A stretch of DNA of 64,000 nt. It comes from Bacillus oleivorans. Lineage in GTDB: Bacteria > Bacillota > Bacilli > Bacillales > JC228. Positions 17,030-25,779 of this stretch are shown here, piece by piece. Numbering within the stretch: the stretch's first letter is position 1; every line of letters starts with the position of its first letter. The notes beneath the pieces were generated by a model, which saw only the letters and a list, made by a program, of their open reading frames with translations, was not told where the DNA came from and did no database searches. Where the stretch lies: positions 124,001-188,000 of the forward strand of contig NZ_OAOP01000010.1 in assembly GCF_900207585.1 (NCBI RefSeq). Direction: 5' to 3'. The translations under genes were made by a program, and so were the position numbers.

Positions 17030-17869
17030 TAGGAATACAAAGTAAATTACAGCCGCTAAAACAATTCGGTAAATCGCAAATGGTGTCAATTTAATTTTGT
17101 TAATCAGCTTAAGGAAAAAGCGGATTGAAACTATGGCGAACAAAAATGCACTGATGAATCCTGCGATGAAAAATGGCAGAGCATCGAGTGTAAAATACTG
17201 CCAGTTCTTTAATAGGGACAAGCCGCTGGCACCGGCCATAATTGGCACAGCCATGATAAAAGTAAAGTCAGAGGCAGCGCGGTGGCTTAATCCGACTAAG
17301 ACCCCTCCAGAAATAGTAGCTCCAGATCTTGAAAATCCTGGCCATAATGAGAGACACTGAACAAGTCCCACTGTCAAAGCTTGTTTATAAGTGATTTGAT
17401 CGACTGTATCAATTTTTGGTGTGTTTTTTGTGAATTTATCAGCGATAATCATGAAAATAGCACCGAGAACTAATCCTACTAACACCGTTCTAGTTGTAAA
17501 TAAGTGTTCATCGATGAAATCTTCAAATAATACTCCAAGAACCCCAGCCGGAATTAAACCGATGATCACAGTGGTCAGTTTTAAGCGATTCTGGTTAACC
17601 GACTGTTTTTCTCTCCCGCTTTTTGTTAAACGATTTAAACCGAGCAAGTCCATAAATCGACTCCAAAATACGACGACAACTGCTAAGATGGAACCGAGCT
17701 GGATTACGACTTTAAAGGTGTTGGCTGGATATTGTCCTAAGAATTCTTTAGACTGCAGCCACATATCATCGACGATAATCATGTGTCCGGTTGATGATAC
17801 TGGAGCAAATTCTGTAAGTCCTTCGACAAGCCCCAAAATAATGGCTTTCAGTAATGTTAGTAAATCCAT
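17027..17869 (-). CDS. uppP: Undecaprenyl-diphosphatase (BacA/UppP family)
   Basis: 280 residues, about eight membrane segments. Dephosphorylates undecaprenyl diphosphate so that the lipid carrier can be reused for peptidoglycan and teichoic acid synthesis; gives low-level bacitracin tolerance. The two conserved loops are present: EGLTEFAPVSSTGH at 16-29 (catalytic Glu, Ser and His) and PGFSRSGATISGG further on. A normal family member usually has Leu where this one has Ala in 'EFAPVS', a common variant. Runs leftward as a single gene with its own terminator. Confidence 0.94.
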   Translation of the reverse strand: MDLLTLLKAIILGLVEGLTEFAPVSSTGHMIIVDDMWLQSKEFLGQYPANTFKVVIQLGSILAVVVVFWSRFMDLLGLNRLTKSGREKQSVNQNRLKLTTVIIGLIPAGVLGVLFEDFIDEHLFTTRTVLVGLVLGAIFMIIADKFTKNTPKIDTVDQITYKQALTVGLVQCLSLWPGFSRSGATISGGVLVGLSHRAASDFTFIMAVPIMAGASGLSLLKNWQYFTLDALPFFIAGFISAFLFAIVSIRFFLKLINKIKLTPFAIYRIVLAAVIYFVFL

Positions 17870-18188
17870 TGTTAGATTCCCCTTGTTTAAAATTAAATGG
17901 TCCAGTTTATTAACGAAAAAAAGAAACTCGACCCTACAAATTTCATAACTCGTTTAAGTATACTATCATTTGCAAATTCACAAAAGGATTTTCCATGAAG
18001 GAAATTGAATTGGAAAAAGAGAATAGAAGAAGCCCGGACAAAAATGACTGCACCGGTTCTGTGCGTGAGGATATCTAAGAATTTCAATTGGTTGAACCTG
18101 ACGGATGTTACTGGGCTTTTACTGAATCAGTTAACTTAGATTGAGAAGTTTAGTAAGTTTGGTACTTGAATTAAAGATTGTTTTCATT
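17870..18188. other. Intergenic stretch, nothing recognised
   Basis: 319 bases between uppP and the aromatic acid exporter gene. It should hold the uppP promoter on the minus strand, but I cannot pick a convincing -35/-10 pair. A 64-codon minus-strand frame here has no ribosome binding site. Confidence 0.5.
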
Positions 18189-19181
18189 CTAATTGTTTTT
18201 TATTTCTCCTAATAAAAAGCCGATCGATAATAATTCAAATAGTATTAAATCTTTACCGTGTACTAAATTTTTCATGGATAGCGGTTCTTTACGAAAATAA
18301 GTAAACAGTTCGTTCATTACATGGTGTAATCGATCGTCCACATGAAATTGCTGATGATGGATTATTTCTTTAAGTGATTGAAACATGTGATTTAAAAGTT
18401 CATATTCTTTTTTTGTCAGATGAACGTTAGTGGATGGTAAATGGATTAAATTTTCGAACCGATTAACGATTTGTTTAAGGATATTAAATTTTTTCATTTC
18501 CTGATGATACTCATGGAGTTTTTCTCTCGTGGTGCGGTGGAACATCCACTCTTTCTTTTGGAAAGTAAACATGGTTTCTGTTTTTTCAATATTGCCTTGG
18601 ATGTCCTGAAACAATTTGTTTGTTTCATGGTGCAGCTCTTGCAGATTAATGAGTTCTTGTCCTCTTTTTTCTAAAAGAATGCCTGTATTCCTAAAAAGCT
18701 CATGAAGTCTTGCTGAAATGGATTCTATATATTGGGGCGGCATTACAAAGACATTAACCAATGAGGACACAATGAGCCCAATACTAGTGGTTCCTAGCCT
18801 AATAAAAAATGAGGAAACATAATGGTCATGAATAGTAGGGATCATGGCTATACCTGTTAAAGTAGCCACAAGTGTTCCTGCATCTAGCCTAAGCTTTGTA
18901 CATGTAAAAATAGTCAGTAGTGTTACAATTGCATATGTAATCGGCCGATCGTTCATAAGGTACCCGAATAATGCTGCATAGCCAGCTCCAATCGCAGAAG
19001 CGGGAAAACGGACAAATGCTTTTTTGATCGAATCAGCCGCAGTTGGTTCGATGGTGACAATGGCTGTTATAACAGCAAACATTGCGGGCCAGTGTAATAA
19101 TTGACAAATAAGGGCCGTTAAAAATACAGCAATCCCTGTTTTCATAATTCTGCCGCCGATGACAAGTTTCATTTTATTCAA
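18189..19181 (-). CDS. Aromatic acid exporter-family membrane protein (YgaE-like)
   Basis: 330 residues. The first 150 contain about five membrane segments of the ArAE/FUSC type (for example AMFAVITAIVTIEPTAADSIKKAFVRF and the following GAGYAALFGYL), and the last 180 form a soluble helical domain rich in His and Glu. In B. subtilis similar proteins (YgaE, YqjA) are uncharacterised or linked to membrane stress; transport of aromatic acids is inferred from distant plant and bacterial relatives. Single gene. Confidence 0.8.
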   Translation of the reverse strand: MNKMKLVIGGRIMKTGIAVFLTALICQLLHWPAMFAVITAIVTIEPTAADSIKKAFVRFPASAIGAGYAALFGYLMNDRPITYAIVTLLTIFTCTKLRLDAGTLVATLTGIAMIPTIHDHYVSSFFIRLGTTSIGLIVSSLVNVFVMPPQYIESISARLHELFRNTGILLEKRGQELINLQELHHETNKLFQDIQGNIEKTETMFTFQKKEWMFHRTTREKLHEYHQEMKKFNILKQIVNRFENLIHLPSTNVHLTKKEYELLNHMFQSLKEIIHHQQFHVDDRLHHVMNELFTYFRKEPLSMKNLVHGKDLILFELLSIGFLLGEIKNN

Positions 19182-19289
19182 AGCAGTAACCTTCTTTAAT
19201 ATGTTTTCTTTTGGAATTATATAACAAAAGGACAGGAATAAAGAAATTTTGCGGGAAAATTGCAGTTTGTTTAGAAAAGAATCTCGGTT

Positions 19290-19490
19290 AAGTTCGGTAA
19301 AATGGATTTAAGTTCGGTTAAGTGAGTGCTGAGTTCAGTAAAACAAAAGTGAGTTCGGTTAAATGAGTGTCGAGTTCGATAAAATGGATTTAAGTTCGGT
19401 TAAGTGAGTGCTGAGTTCGGAAAAGCAGTTACTGAGTTCGGTTAAATGTCTGTCAGTTCGGTAAAACGAATTTGAGTTCTGTTAATTAGT
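19290..19490. repeat. Degenerate tandem repeat, about 20-21 bases, roughly ten units
   Basis: The core GAGTTCGGTWAAA recurs at about 19290, 19311, 19331, 19351, 19371, 19392, 19413, 19434, 19454 and 19473. Units alternate between 'GGTTAARTGAGTG' and 'GGTAAAAYGRATTT' versions, so the real period may be 41. It fills the 420-base gap between the exporter and the radical SAM gene. No spacer-like unique segments, so it is not a CRISPR array. Confidence 0.85.
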
Positions 19491-19615
19491 TATAGAATTT
19501 GAAAAATAGCCTGATTTCGGTATTAAAATAGAGGGATTTCCAGGAGAAATAAATAACGTAACTTAATCTTTAACGCCTCCTGGTCAGAAAACAAAGATGA
19601 ATGGATGATTTTATA

Positions 19616-20437
19616 ATGAAAATCGAAGTACAACATAAAATTCCAAAAAAAATACTGACGCCAACAAGCGGGTTCTTGAATGGATACAGTCACTCGCTAA
19701 ATCCTTATGCGGGCTGCGCATTTGCTTGCTCTTATTGCTATGTAAGGCAAAGTCCAGTTGGTCTCTTCCGAAAGCAAGAGTGGGGTACATGGGTCGATGT
19801 GAAACAAGAGGCAAGAGAATTGATTACAAAGGAAATTCGCAATTTAAGAAAGAGGAATAAGGAGATTACGATCTTTATGTCCTCTAGCACAGATCCTTAT
19901 CAGCCTGTTGAGTATAAGGAACAAGTGACTCGAGCTCTGCTTGAAGCGATGGCGGAAACACCGCCTGATTTTTTGTTTGTTCAAACTAGAAGTCCGCTTG
20001 TCACGAGGGATTTGGATCTGTTTCTTCAATTAAAAGATCGAATTCGGATTAGCGTTACCGTTGAAACCGACTTGGAAGATATTCGTAAAAAATTCTCTCC
20101 GCAAGCACCTCCGATTCAGGCAAGGCTGAAAGCGCTGCAAGAATTAAAGGAATATCATTTGCCTACTCAAGCTGCCGTTGCCCCGGTATTACCTTTTTCG
20201 AATGATTTTCCTGCAAAATTGGCTCAAGTAACTGAACGTATTTGTTTAGATGATTATACAGGCGATGGCAGTCAAGGCAAACGCACAGAGAGACTCGGAA
20301 TTAATGATATATATGAAAAAGACCAGTTGGAATATTGGTATAAAAATAGACCTAGTGAAAAGGCCTTAGAAAAAATGAGAACTTCTTTTAAACCGGACCA
20401 AATTTTAGTGGGGCAGAAAGGTTTTATGCCTTTTTAA
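19616..20437 (+). CDS. SPL-like radical SAM protein
   Basis: 273 residues from ATG 19616 (GGATGA upstream; ATG 19601 is the alternative). The iron-sulfur triad is Cys34, Cys38 and Cys41 in CAFACSYCYV, preceded by SLNPYAGC, and followed by FMSSSTDPYQPVE, the signature of the SplB/Rv2578c-like group. True spore photoproduct lyase is longer and has an extra conserved cysteine; that residue is not evident here, so I do not call it SplB. It probably modifies DNA or another substrate by radical chemistry, unproven. Confidence 0.8.
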   Translation: MKIEVQHKIPKKILTPTSGFLNGYSHSLNPYAGCAFACSYCYVRQSPVGLFRKQEWGTWVDVKQEARELITKEIRNLRKRNKEITIFMSSSTDPYQPVEYKEQVTRALLEAMAETPPDFLFVQTRSPLVTRDLDLFLQLKDRIRISVTVETDLEDIRKKFSPQAPPIQARLKALQELKEYHLPTQAAVAPVLPFSNDFPAKLAQVTERICLDDYTGDGSQGKRTERLGINDIYEKDQLEYWYKNRPSEKALEKMRTSFKPDQILVGQKGFMPF

Positions 20438-20481
20438 AGACATAAAGAGGTCAAGTAAACTGAATTTACCCAACCTCCATC

Positions 20482-20583
20482 CTATTGCTTTGATTTTTTT
20501 GAAGCTTGAGGTTTTCCGCCTTTCCTTGACTTTGGATTGGTTTCATTAGCATGCTGTACAGCTTGTTCCAGCTTTTTCTTCAT
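20482..20583 (-). CDS. Tiny lysine-rich protein
   Basis: 33 residues: MKKKLEQAVQHANETNPKS then RKGGKPQASKKSKQ. A good site (AAAGGAG, about 12 bases upstream) precedes ATG 20583. Strongly basic C-terminus suggests nucleic acid or spore-core association, in the size class of minor small acid-soluble or basic spore proteins, but no family is recognised. It converges on the radical SAM gene. Confidence 0.5.
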   Translation of the reverse strand: MKKKLEQAVQHANETNPKSRKGGKPQASKKSKQ

Positions 20584-20691
20584 AAGTCTCCAACTCCTTT
20601 CAACGCCCTAGTTTTTCCTAATTGTAGCGATTTCATGAATAATTTAAATAAGGGGTAACGGAGACTATTATCAATAGAAATTAAATATTCT

Positions 20692-20738
20692 TGACGAAAA
20701 TATATTACTAATATATAGTTACTTACATAAAGTAAGTA
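20692..20738 (+). promoter_or_regulatory. catE promoter with CatR/YodB-type operator
   Basis: TTGACG (20692-20697), 17 bases, then TATAGT (20715-20720) form a sigma-A type promoter. Immediately after it TACTTACATAAAGTAAGTA (20720-20738) is a perfect 7-base inverted repeat. B. subtilis YodB and CatR, redox-sensing MarR/DUF24 repressors, bind TACT...AGTA repeats of this type upstream of catDE, so a quinone-responsive control is likely. Confidence 0.65.
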
Positions 20739-20776
20739 TATTGATTTTTTATTAAAAGGAATAGGTGGGCTTAAAT

Positions 20777-21634
20777 ATGAAATTCCATCAAGCACCGACT
20801 ATTTTTGTCGGCCAGGTACATTTGAAAGTTCAAAATTTGGATAGATCCGTTGCCTTCTATCAGCAAATTATTGGATTTAAAGTGCTAGAAAAAACCGAAC
20901 ATAAAGCAGTTTTTACCGCTGACGGAAAAACGCCGTTATTAATTGTGGAACAGCCTGAAAATGTTAAACCATTAAATCATCGGGATACAGGTCTTTATCA
21001 CTTTGCGCTTTTATTGCCTAGCCGTCCCTTATTAGCGAAAGCTCTAATTCATTTAGCACAAAGTCAATATCCGCTGCAAGGGGCATCTGACCATTTCGTT
21101 AGTGAAGCTCTTTATTTAGCTGATCCAGATGGAAATGGCATTGAAATTTATGCAGACCGTCCAGCTGATACATGGGAATGGAATAACGGGGAAGTGAACA
21201 TGGCTACTGTCGGATTAAATGTGCAGGATCTGCTGGCAGAAGACGACGGCACTCCTTGGCAAGGGCTGCCTGAAGCCACCGTAATGGGCCATATTCACCT
21301 GCAAGTTTCAGAATTAGCAAAGATAGAAGAATATTATGTGAAAGGACTAGGATTAGATGTTGTGACCAGATATGGCCGCCAGGCTCTCTTTATTTCTGAT
21401 AATGGGTATCACCATCATATCGGTCTTAATACATGGAACAGTTTAGGCGGTAAAGCTCCCGCAGAGAATAGTGTCGGTTTATCTTGGTTTACACTTGTGT
21501 TTCCAAGCGAAGAAATCAGAAATCAAAAAATTGACCAGCTAAAGGCGATTAATGCACCGGTTCAAGAAGAAAACGGTAAATTCATAACCAATGATCCTTC
21601 AGGTAATACGATTTGGTTAGTCGTAAATTCTTGA
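20777..21634 (+). CDS. catE: VOC-family catechol 2,3-dioxygenase-like protein (CatE type)
   Basis: 285 residues from ATG 20777 (GGTGGG upstream; TTG/GTG codons just before are possible starts). Two vicinal-oxygen-chelate modules: the first opens VGQVHLKVQNLDRSVAFYQQ and ends DPDGNGIEIYAD, the second opens MGHIHLQVSELAKIEEYY and ends DPSGNTIWLV. Metal ligands are the His of each GHxHL/GQVHL strand and the Glu of IEIY. Length and layout match B. subtilis CatE, which opens catechol rings. The operator in front supports a role in quinone and catechol defence. No catD-like partner is present. Confidence 0.8.
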   Translation: MKFHQAPTIFVGQVHLKVQNLDRSVAFYQQIIGFKVLEKTEHKAVFTADGKTPLLIVEQPENVKPLNHRDTGLYHFALLLPSRPLLAKALIHLAQSQYPLQGASDHFVSEALYLADPDGNGIEIYADRPADTWEWNNGEVNMATVGLNVQDLLAEDDGTPWQGLPEATVMGHIHLQVSELAKIEEYYVKGLGLDVVTRYGRQALFISDNGYHHHIGLNTWNSLGGKAPAENSVGLSWFTLVFPSEEIRNQKIDQLKAINAPVQEENGKFITNDPSGNTIWLVVNS

Positions 21635-21653
21635 TTTATTATGTAAAATAGTA

Positions 21654-21684
21654 AGCTGCGACTCTTAGTTGGGTCGCTTTTTTT
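21654..21684 (+). terminator. Terminator after catE
   Basis: GCGACTC pairs with GGGTCGC (one GT-type mismatch), followed by seven T. Confidence 0.8.
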
Positions 21685-21750
21685 ATGTAAAAAAAAGGAA
21701 TTTGATGTCGAAATAGAGAATATGTTTGGGATAAACAAAGGGGGATTATT

Positions 21751-22215
21751 ATGAGTTATATCAATAATATGAGAAAATACATAGGCAGGGAAACATTATT
21801 TACAGTCGGCTGCGGTGTGATTATTGAAGAGAACGACATGATATTGCTCCAACATCGGTCGGACGGGGATAATTGGTGTATTCCAGGCGGAATCATGGAA
21901 ATCGGTGAAACGTTTGAAGAGTCAGCAAAGCGAGAAGTTCTAGAGGAAACTGGGTTAACAGTAACTAATTTAGAGCTGTTTGGCTTATATTCTGGAGAAA
22001 AGTGTTTTGCTGCTTATCCGAATGGAGATCGAGTTTTCAGTACACAAATTATTTTTTATACAAAAACATTTACAGGTACTTTAAAGGTAACGGATTTAGA
22101 AAGTAGGGAACATCGGTTTTTTAAAAGAAATGAACTGCCTGTCAATCTTAATCCTAGACAAAAGTGCTTTATTTTAGATTGGAATAACGGGGTGAAAACG
22201 CCAGTTATTAACTAG
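21751..22215 (+). CDS. Nudix hydrolase, paralogue 3
   Basis: 154 residues with a complete Nudix box (GIMEIGETFEESAKREVLEE then TGL). The N-terminus SYINNMRKYIGRETLFTVG matches those of the proteins at 4759 and 5332, and the GEKCFAAYPNGDRVF region matches the first of them, so this is a third copy of the same subfamily 16 kb away. GGGGG before ATG. It precedes an SDR gene by 14 bases. Substrate unknown. Confidence 0.86.
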   Translation: MSYINNMRKYIGRETLFTVGCGVIIEENDMILLQHRSDGDNWCIPGGIMEIGETFEESAKREVLEETGLTVTNLELFGLYSGEKCFAAYPNGDRVFSTQIIFYTKTFTGTLKVTDLESREHRFFKRNELPVNLNPRQKCFILDWNNGVKTPVIN

Positions 22216-22229
22216 AAAGGAGTAATCTC

Positions 22230-22979
22230 ATGAGTTTTTTAAATAAGGTTGTTATCGTTACGGGTGCGGCAAACGGGATTGGTAGAGGTGTGGCGCTAGA
22301 ATATGTAAAGTCAGGAGCAAAAGTTGTTCTGGCTGATGTAAATGAGGAACAGGGAGTACAAACCTTAGCCGAGATTAGGAAATCATGGAGTGAAGTTCAA
22401 TTTTTAAAAACCGATGTCAAAAAACCAGATGACATTGTGGAGCTAATGAATTTTACGAAACAAACATATGGCACGATTGATATTCTCATTAATAATGCCG
22501 GGAAGGGTCTATTTAAATCCCCATTTGATGTAACGGTCGAGGAATGGGAAGACGTTATACATACGAATCTAAGAAGTGTCTTTTTATGTTCGCGAGAAGC
22601 AGCGAAGGTAATGAAGGAAAACGAAGAAGGTGGATCGATTGTAAATATAGCTTCTACCCGAGCGATTATGTCAGAGCCTAATTCAGAGGGTTATGCTGCA
22701 ACAAAAGGCGGAATTGTCGCCCTGACTCATGCATTAGCAGCTTCTTTTAGTAACTATAGAATTACGGTGAATGCTATATCTCCCGGATGGATTGAAACCG
22801 GTGAATACAGCAAATTGAGTAGTCTTGATCATGAACAGCATTTATCCAAAAGGGTTGGGAAACCTGACGATATTGCAAGAGCCTGTTTGTATTTGACTGC
22901 AATAGAAAATGACTTTGTGACAGGGGTCAACTTAGTAGTAGACGGCGGGATGACGAGGAAGATGATTTATGAGGAGTAG
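22230..22979 (+). CDS. Short-chain dehydrogenase/reductase
   Basis: 249 residues of the classical SDR fold. NAD(P) binding motif TGAANGIG near residue 12, INNAG in the middle, catalytic Ser in SIVNIAST, and the Tyr-x-x-x-Lys pair in YAATK. The aspartate at the end of the second beta strand (VVLADVNEEQ) favours NAD(H). The end NLVVDGGMTRKM is typical. Co-transcribed with the Nudix gene before it. Substrate unknown; glucose- or 3-oxoacyl-type reductases are the closest general class. Confidence 0.88.
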   Translation: MSFLNKVVIVTGAANGIGRGVALEYVKSGAKVVLADVNEEQGVQTLAEIRKSWSEVQFLKTDVKKPDDIVELMNFTKQTYGTIDILINNAGKGLFKSPFDVTVEEWEDVIHTNLRSVFLCSREAAKVMKENEEGGSIVNIASTRAIMSEPNSEGYAATKGGIVALTHALAASFSNYRITVNAISPGWIETGEYSKLSSLDHEQHLSKRVGKPDDIARACLYLTAIENDFVTGVNLVVDGGMTRKMIYEE

Positions 22980-22994
22980 TTTTTGTTTTCTTAA

Positions 22995-23120
22995 CAGGCA
23001 GCCTATGACCTTGCATGGAATGAAGCTAATCGTGTTAATCATCTAATAAATACGAACCGATTTGATCTTTTAAAGCTTTCTTACACCCATCTTGATTTTT
23101 TATTAGAAAATGTGAAGTAA
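22995..23120 (+). pseudogene. C-terminal fragment of an unknown gene
   Basis: An open frame without start reads QAAYDLAWNEANRVNHLIN then TNRFDLLKLSYTHLDFLLENVK and stops. A stop codon directly precedes it and no ribosome binding site is present. The composition is protein-like, so it may be the tail of a lost gene. Family unknown. Confidence 0.3.
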
Positions 23121-23191
23121 ACTCCTTCAATTTTGAGATTTTGAACCGATATTAAAAAAAGATAAAGGTTTAATAAAGGAGTCTTGCGCTA

Positions 23192-23587
23192 ATGGATATA
23201 CAAGATTTGATTGCGAAAGTGAATCAAAGTACAGATGAATTAGATTTTGCGACGGCTAGAGTTTATATAGAAGAGAACCTGCAGGTATTAAAGGAAAAAC
23301 AAGCTAAGCTAAACAGTAATGCAAGGGAATTGCTCCGATTTTTAGTTGATCAGAAGGAATCAGGTATCCAGCCATTATCCAGACAAGAAATGGCGGTCAT
23401 TAATACCATTAATACATATGCGACAAAGTTTGACTTAAGAGGACTTAAGTTTCTGGTGAAAGATCATGCCAAGCTTTTGTTTAAAAAAGAAGTAGTGGAT
23501 TATTTGAATTCAGATGCCAAAATAATATTAGAAGGAATGGGAGCTATTTCAACTAAAAGTAAAACCGGTTCATCACCTTCTGTCTAA
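23192..23587 (+). CDS. Conserved-type hypothetical protein, helical
   Basis: 131 residues, mostly helical and without signal peptide. GGAG stands about ten bases before ATG. The middle (RQEMAVINTINTYATKFDLRGLKFLVKDHAKLLF) and a loosely ordered Ser/Thr-rich end (STKSKTGSSPSV) are seen. I recall similar proteins from Bacillaceae only as hypothetical. Single gene with its own terminator. Confidence 0.65.
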   Translation: MDIQDLIAKVNQSTDELDFATARVYIEENLQVLKEKQAKLNSNARELLRFLVDQKESGIQPLSRQEMAVINTINTYATKFDLRGLKFLVKDHAKLLFKKEVVDYLNSDAKIILEGMGAISTKSKTGSSPSV

Positions 23588-23593
23588 AACGCT

Positions 23594-23630
23594 AACACGA
23601 CCCTTTACAGGAAAATGGTCGTGTTTTTTA
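23594..23630 (+). terminator. Terminator after hypothetical gene
   Basis: AACACGACC / GGTCGTGTT stem with a T run. Confidence 0.9.
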
Positions 23631-23699
23631 TATTTATATTTTTGATTTATTCCTTTCTCCTATAAAATAAATACAGATAAATAAAAAGGAGTTAACGAT

Positions 23700-24905
23700 G
23701 TGGCAAGCAAATTATTTTATCAAGATCCATACATTCAAACATTTAGAACCGAAATTGTAAACCAGCGTCAAGACGAACAGGGAAACTGGTATGTTGTTTT
23801 GAAAGAAACTGCGTTTTATCCAACAGGCGGCGGCCAGCCTTATGATACTGGTACGCTGAATGGTATAAAAGTTACCGCAGTGGAAGAAATCAATGGTGAA
23901 ATCCGCCATTATTTAGAACAGCCAATGTCTAATTTAGCTGATCCAGTATTTGGTCAAATTGATTGGGACAGACGTTTTGATCATATGCAGCAGCATGCAG
24001 GTCAGCATATTTTATCGGCTGCCTTTGAGGAATTGTTTCAAATAAAGACCGTGAGCTTTCATCTTGGTTCAGAAGTATTAACAATCGATTTAGACACTCC
24101 TGAGTTAACAGAGAAAATTGCTCTTCAAGCAGAGCGTTTAGCCAATCAAATCATTTTAGAAAACCGACCGATAGAAACCAAATGGCTGACTGAAGAAGAA
24201 GTAAAGAAGTACCCCTTACGAAAAGAATTATCTGTAACAGATAATATCCGTCTTGTGATTATTCCTGAGTTCGATTATAACGGCTGCGGCGGAACTCATC
24301 CAAGCTCTACAGGCCAGGTCGGTTCCATCAAAATATTGAAATGGGAAACACAAAGAAAGAAAATCAGGGTACAATTCGTTTGTGGAAATCGTGTTCTAAA
24401 GCAATTACATATCAAACAAAATGTTTTAATTGAATTAACCCAGATTTTAAATGCACCTGAAATAAAAGCAGCAGAAGCAGCTAGCCGCCTGTTAGAAAAG
24501 AATAAAGAATTAGAAAAAGACTTAGGGGAAGCTCAAGATCAGCTCTTACAGTTTGAAGCAGTACAGCTGTTGGGCGAAACACAAACGATCGGTGGCAATA
24601 TTATGATTACAAAAGTATTTTTAAACCGGCCGCTAAAGGAACTTCAAAACATGGCTAGGCTAATCACAGAAAAGAATAGCGAAGTTATCGTTGTATTCGT
24701 TTCTAAAAATGAACAGCAGCTGCAGTTTGTAAGTGCCAGTGGCGGCGAAGTGGTACTAGATCTGAGACGAGTTGGAAAAGAAGTTTTCCCGCTTATTAAT
24801 GGGAAGGGCGGAGGAAATTCATCTTTTATACAAGGCGGGGGCGAGGCACTCCTTTCTCCTGAGGATTTTATTCATAAGGTTTTAGAGAAAATAAGGGAAT
24901 ACTGA
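23700..24905 (+). CDS. Alanyl-tRNA editing protein (AlaX, long form)
   Basis: 401 residues. A free-standing homologue of the AlaRS editing domain that removes Ser or Gly wrongly attached to tRNA-Ala. Zinc ligands are in the HMQQHAGQHILSAAF block (HxxxH) and in CGGTHPSSTGQVG. A coiled-coil then a C-terminal DHHA1-type domain (GKGGGNSSFIQGGGE) make it the long AlaX type. GTG 23700 with AAAAGGAG upstream. Single gene. Confidence 0.9.
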   Translation: MASKLFYQDPYIQTFRTEIVNQRQDEQGNWYVVLKETAFYPTGGGQPYDTGTLNGIKVTAVEEINGEIRHYLEQPMSNLADPVFGQIDWDRRFDHMQQHAGQHILSAAFEELFQIKTVSFHLGSEVLTIDLDTPELTEKIALQAERLANQIILENRPIETKWLTEEEVKKYPLRKELSVTDNIRLVIIPEFDYNGCGGTHPSSTGQVGSIKILKWETQRKKIRVQFVCGNRVLKQLHIKQNVLIELTQILNAPEIKAAEAASRLLEKNKELEKDLGEAQDQLLQFEAVQLLGETQTIGGNIMITKVFLNRPLKELQNMARLITEKNSEVIVVFVSKNEQQLQFVSASGGEVVLDLRRVGKEVFPLINGKGGGNSSFIQGGGEALLSPEDFIHKVLEKIREY

Positions 24906-25023
24906 AACATATTAGAGCCTGGTAGTTTGATGGCAAATAGTAAAAAAATAATAATGGACCCCATATCTTTTCACTCCTCTCAAACGTTTATAAAGTAGAG
25001 AGGTGCAAAAGGAGTGATCAAAC

Positions 25024-25752
25024 ATGCGAGATGAACTAAATAAATCGGCTTTTACGAATGGAAAAGAGCTGGATCTTGAGCTGGAACAGAGAATTTATCA
25101 CCTGTATCCAAAACTTCAGCAATATTGCCATTTTATATCTCAAAACCAATGGGATGGGGATGATTTGGCCCAGGAAGTGGTCACTAAAGTCCTGGATCGC
25201 TATAAATATAACACTAGCATCAGTCCTGCTTTGCTGAGAAAAATGGCGTATAACCAATGGATTGATACCGTTCGCAAAAAGAAATATGAGTCTCTGACCA
25301 TCACGGAAGAAATCGATCAGCAGGAGTACGATAAACCGATTGAGACTTCGTTGGAAGTCATTGATTTTCTAATGAAAGAACTGACTCCGAAGCAGGCAGC
25401 GATATTTCTGTTAAAAGAGGGATTTCATTATCAATTAAGCGAGATCTCAGAGTTTTTTGGTGCCACAGAAATGTCGGTTAAAGCCACTTTATATCGGGCC
25501 AGAAAAAGGATTGAAACCAAGAACTCAAATAGCGACAATGATACATCTGCGCAAATCTATTGGAATGATGAAGAACGGAAACAAGTCTATGATCTTTTTA
25601 AAACCACGATCGAAACGCAGGATCCGGCCATTCTCATCAAAGCCATACCATTCATCCGCTTGTTTGAATCCGAAGCTAATACTCCAAAGCTTATCATGAA
25701 GAACCACTGGACTGCGTATTCTCCTTCAAGCACACTCTCTATGGCGGCATAA
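25024..25752 (+). CDS. Sigma-70 family (ECF-type) sigma factor with C-terminal extension
   Basis: 242 residues. Region 2 is around residues 25-85 (LYPKLQQYCHFI, DDLAQEVVTKVLDRY, MAYNQWIDTVRKKKYE), region 4 at about 120-165 (LTPKQAAIFLLKEGFHYQLSEISEFFGATEMSVKATLYRARKRI). About 70 residues follow that are not part of the standard ECF core and may regulate it, as in ECF groups with C-terminal domains. No anti-sigma gene is adjacent. GGAG stands eight bases before ATG. The next gene, clpP, begins 27 bases after the stop, so the two form an operon and the protease may act on this regulator or its targets. Confidence 0.85.
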   Translation: MRDELNKSAFTNGKELDLELEQRIYHLYPKLQQYCHFISQNQWDGDDLAQEVVTKVLDRYKYNTSISPALLRKMAYNQWIDTVRKKKYESLTITEEIDQQEYDKPIETSLEVIDFLMKELTPKQAAIFLLKEGFHYQLSEISEFFGATEMSVKATLYRARKRIETKNSNSDNDTSAQIYWNDEERKQVYDLFKTTIETQDPAILIKAIPFIRLFESEANTPKLIMKNHWTAYSPSSTLSMAA

Positions 25753-25779
25753 CCTTAAGCTTAAAGGAGGAAATTTAGA

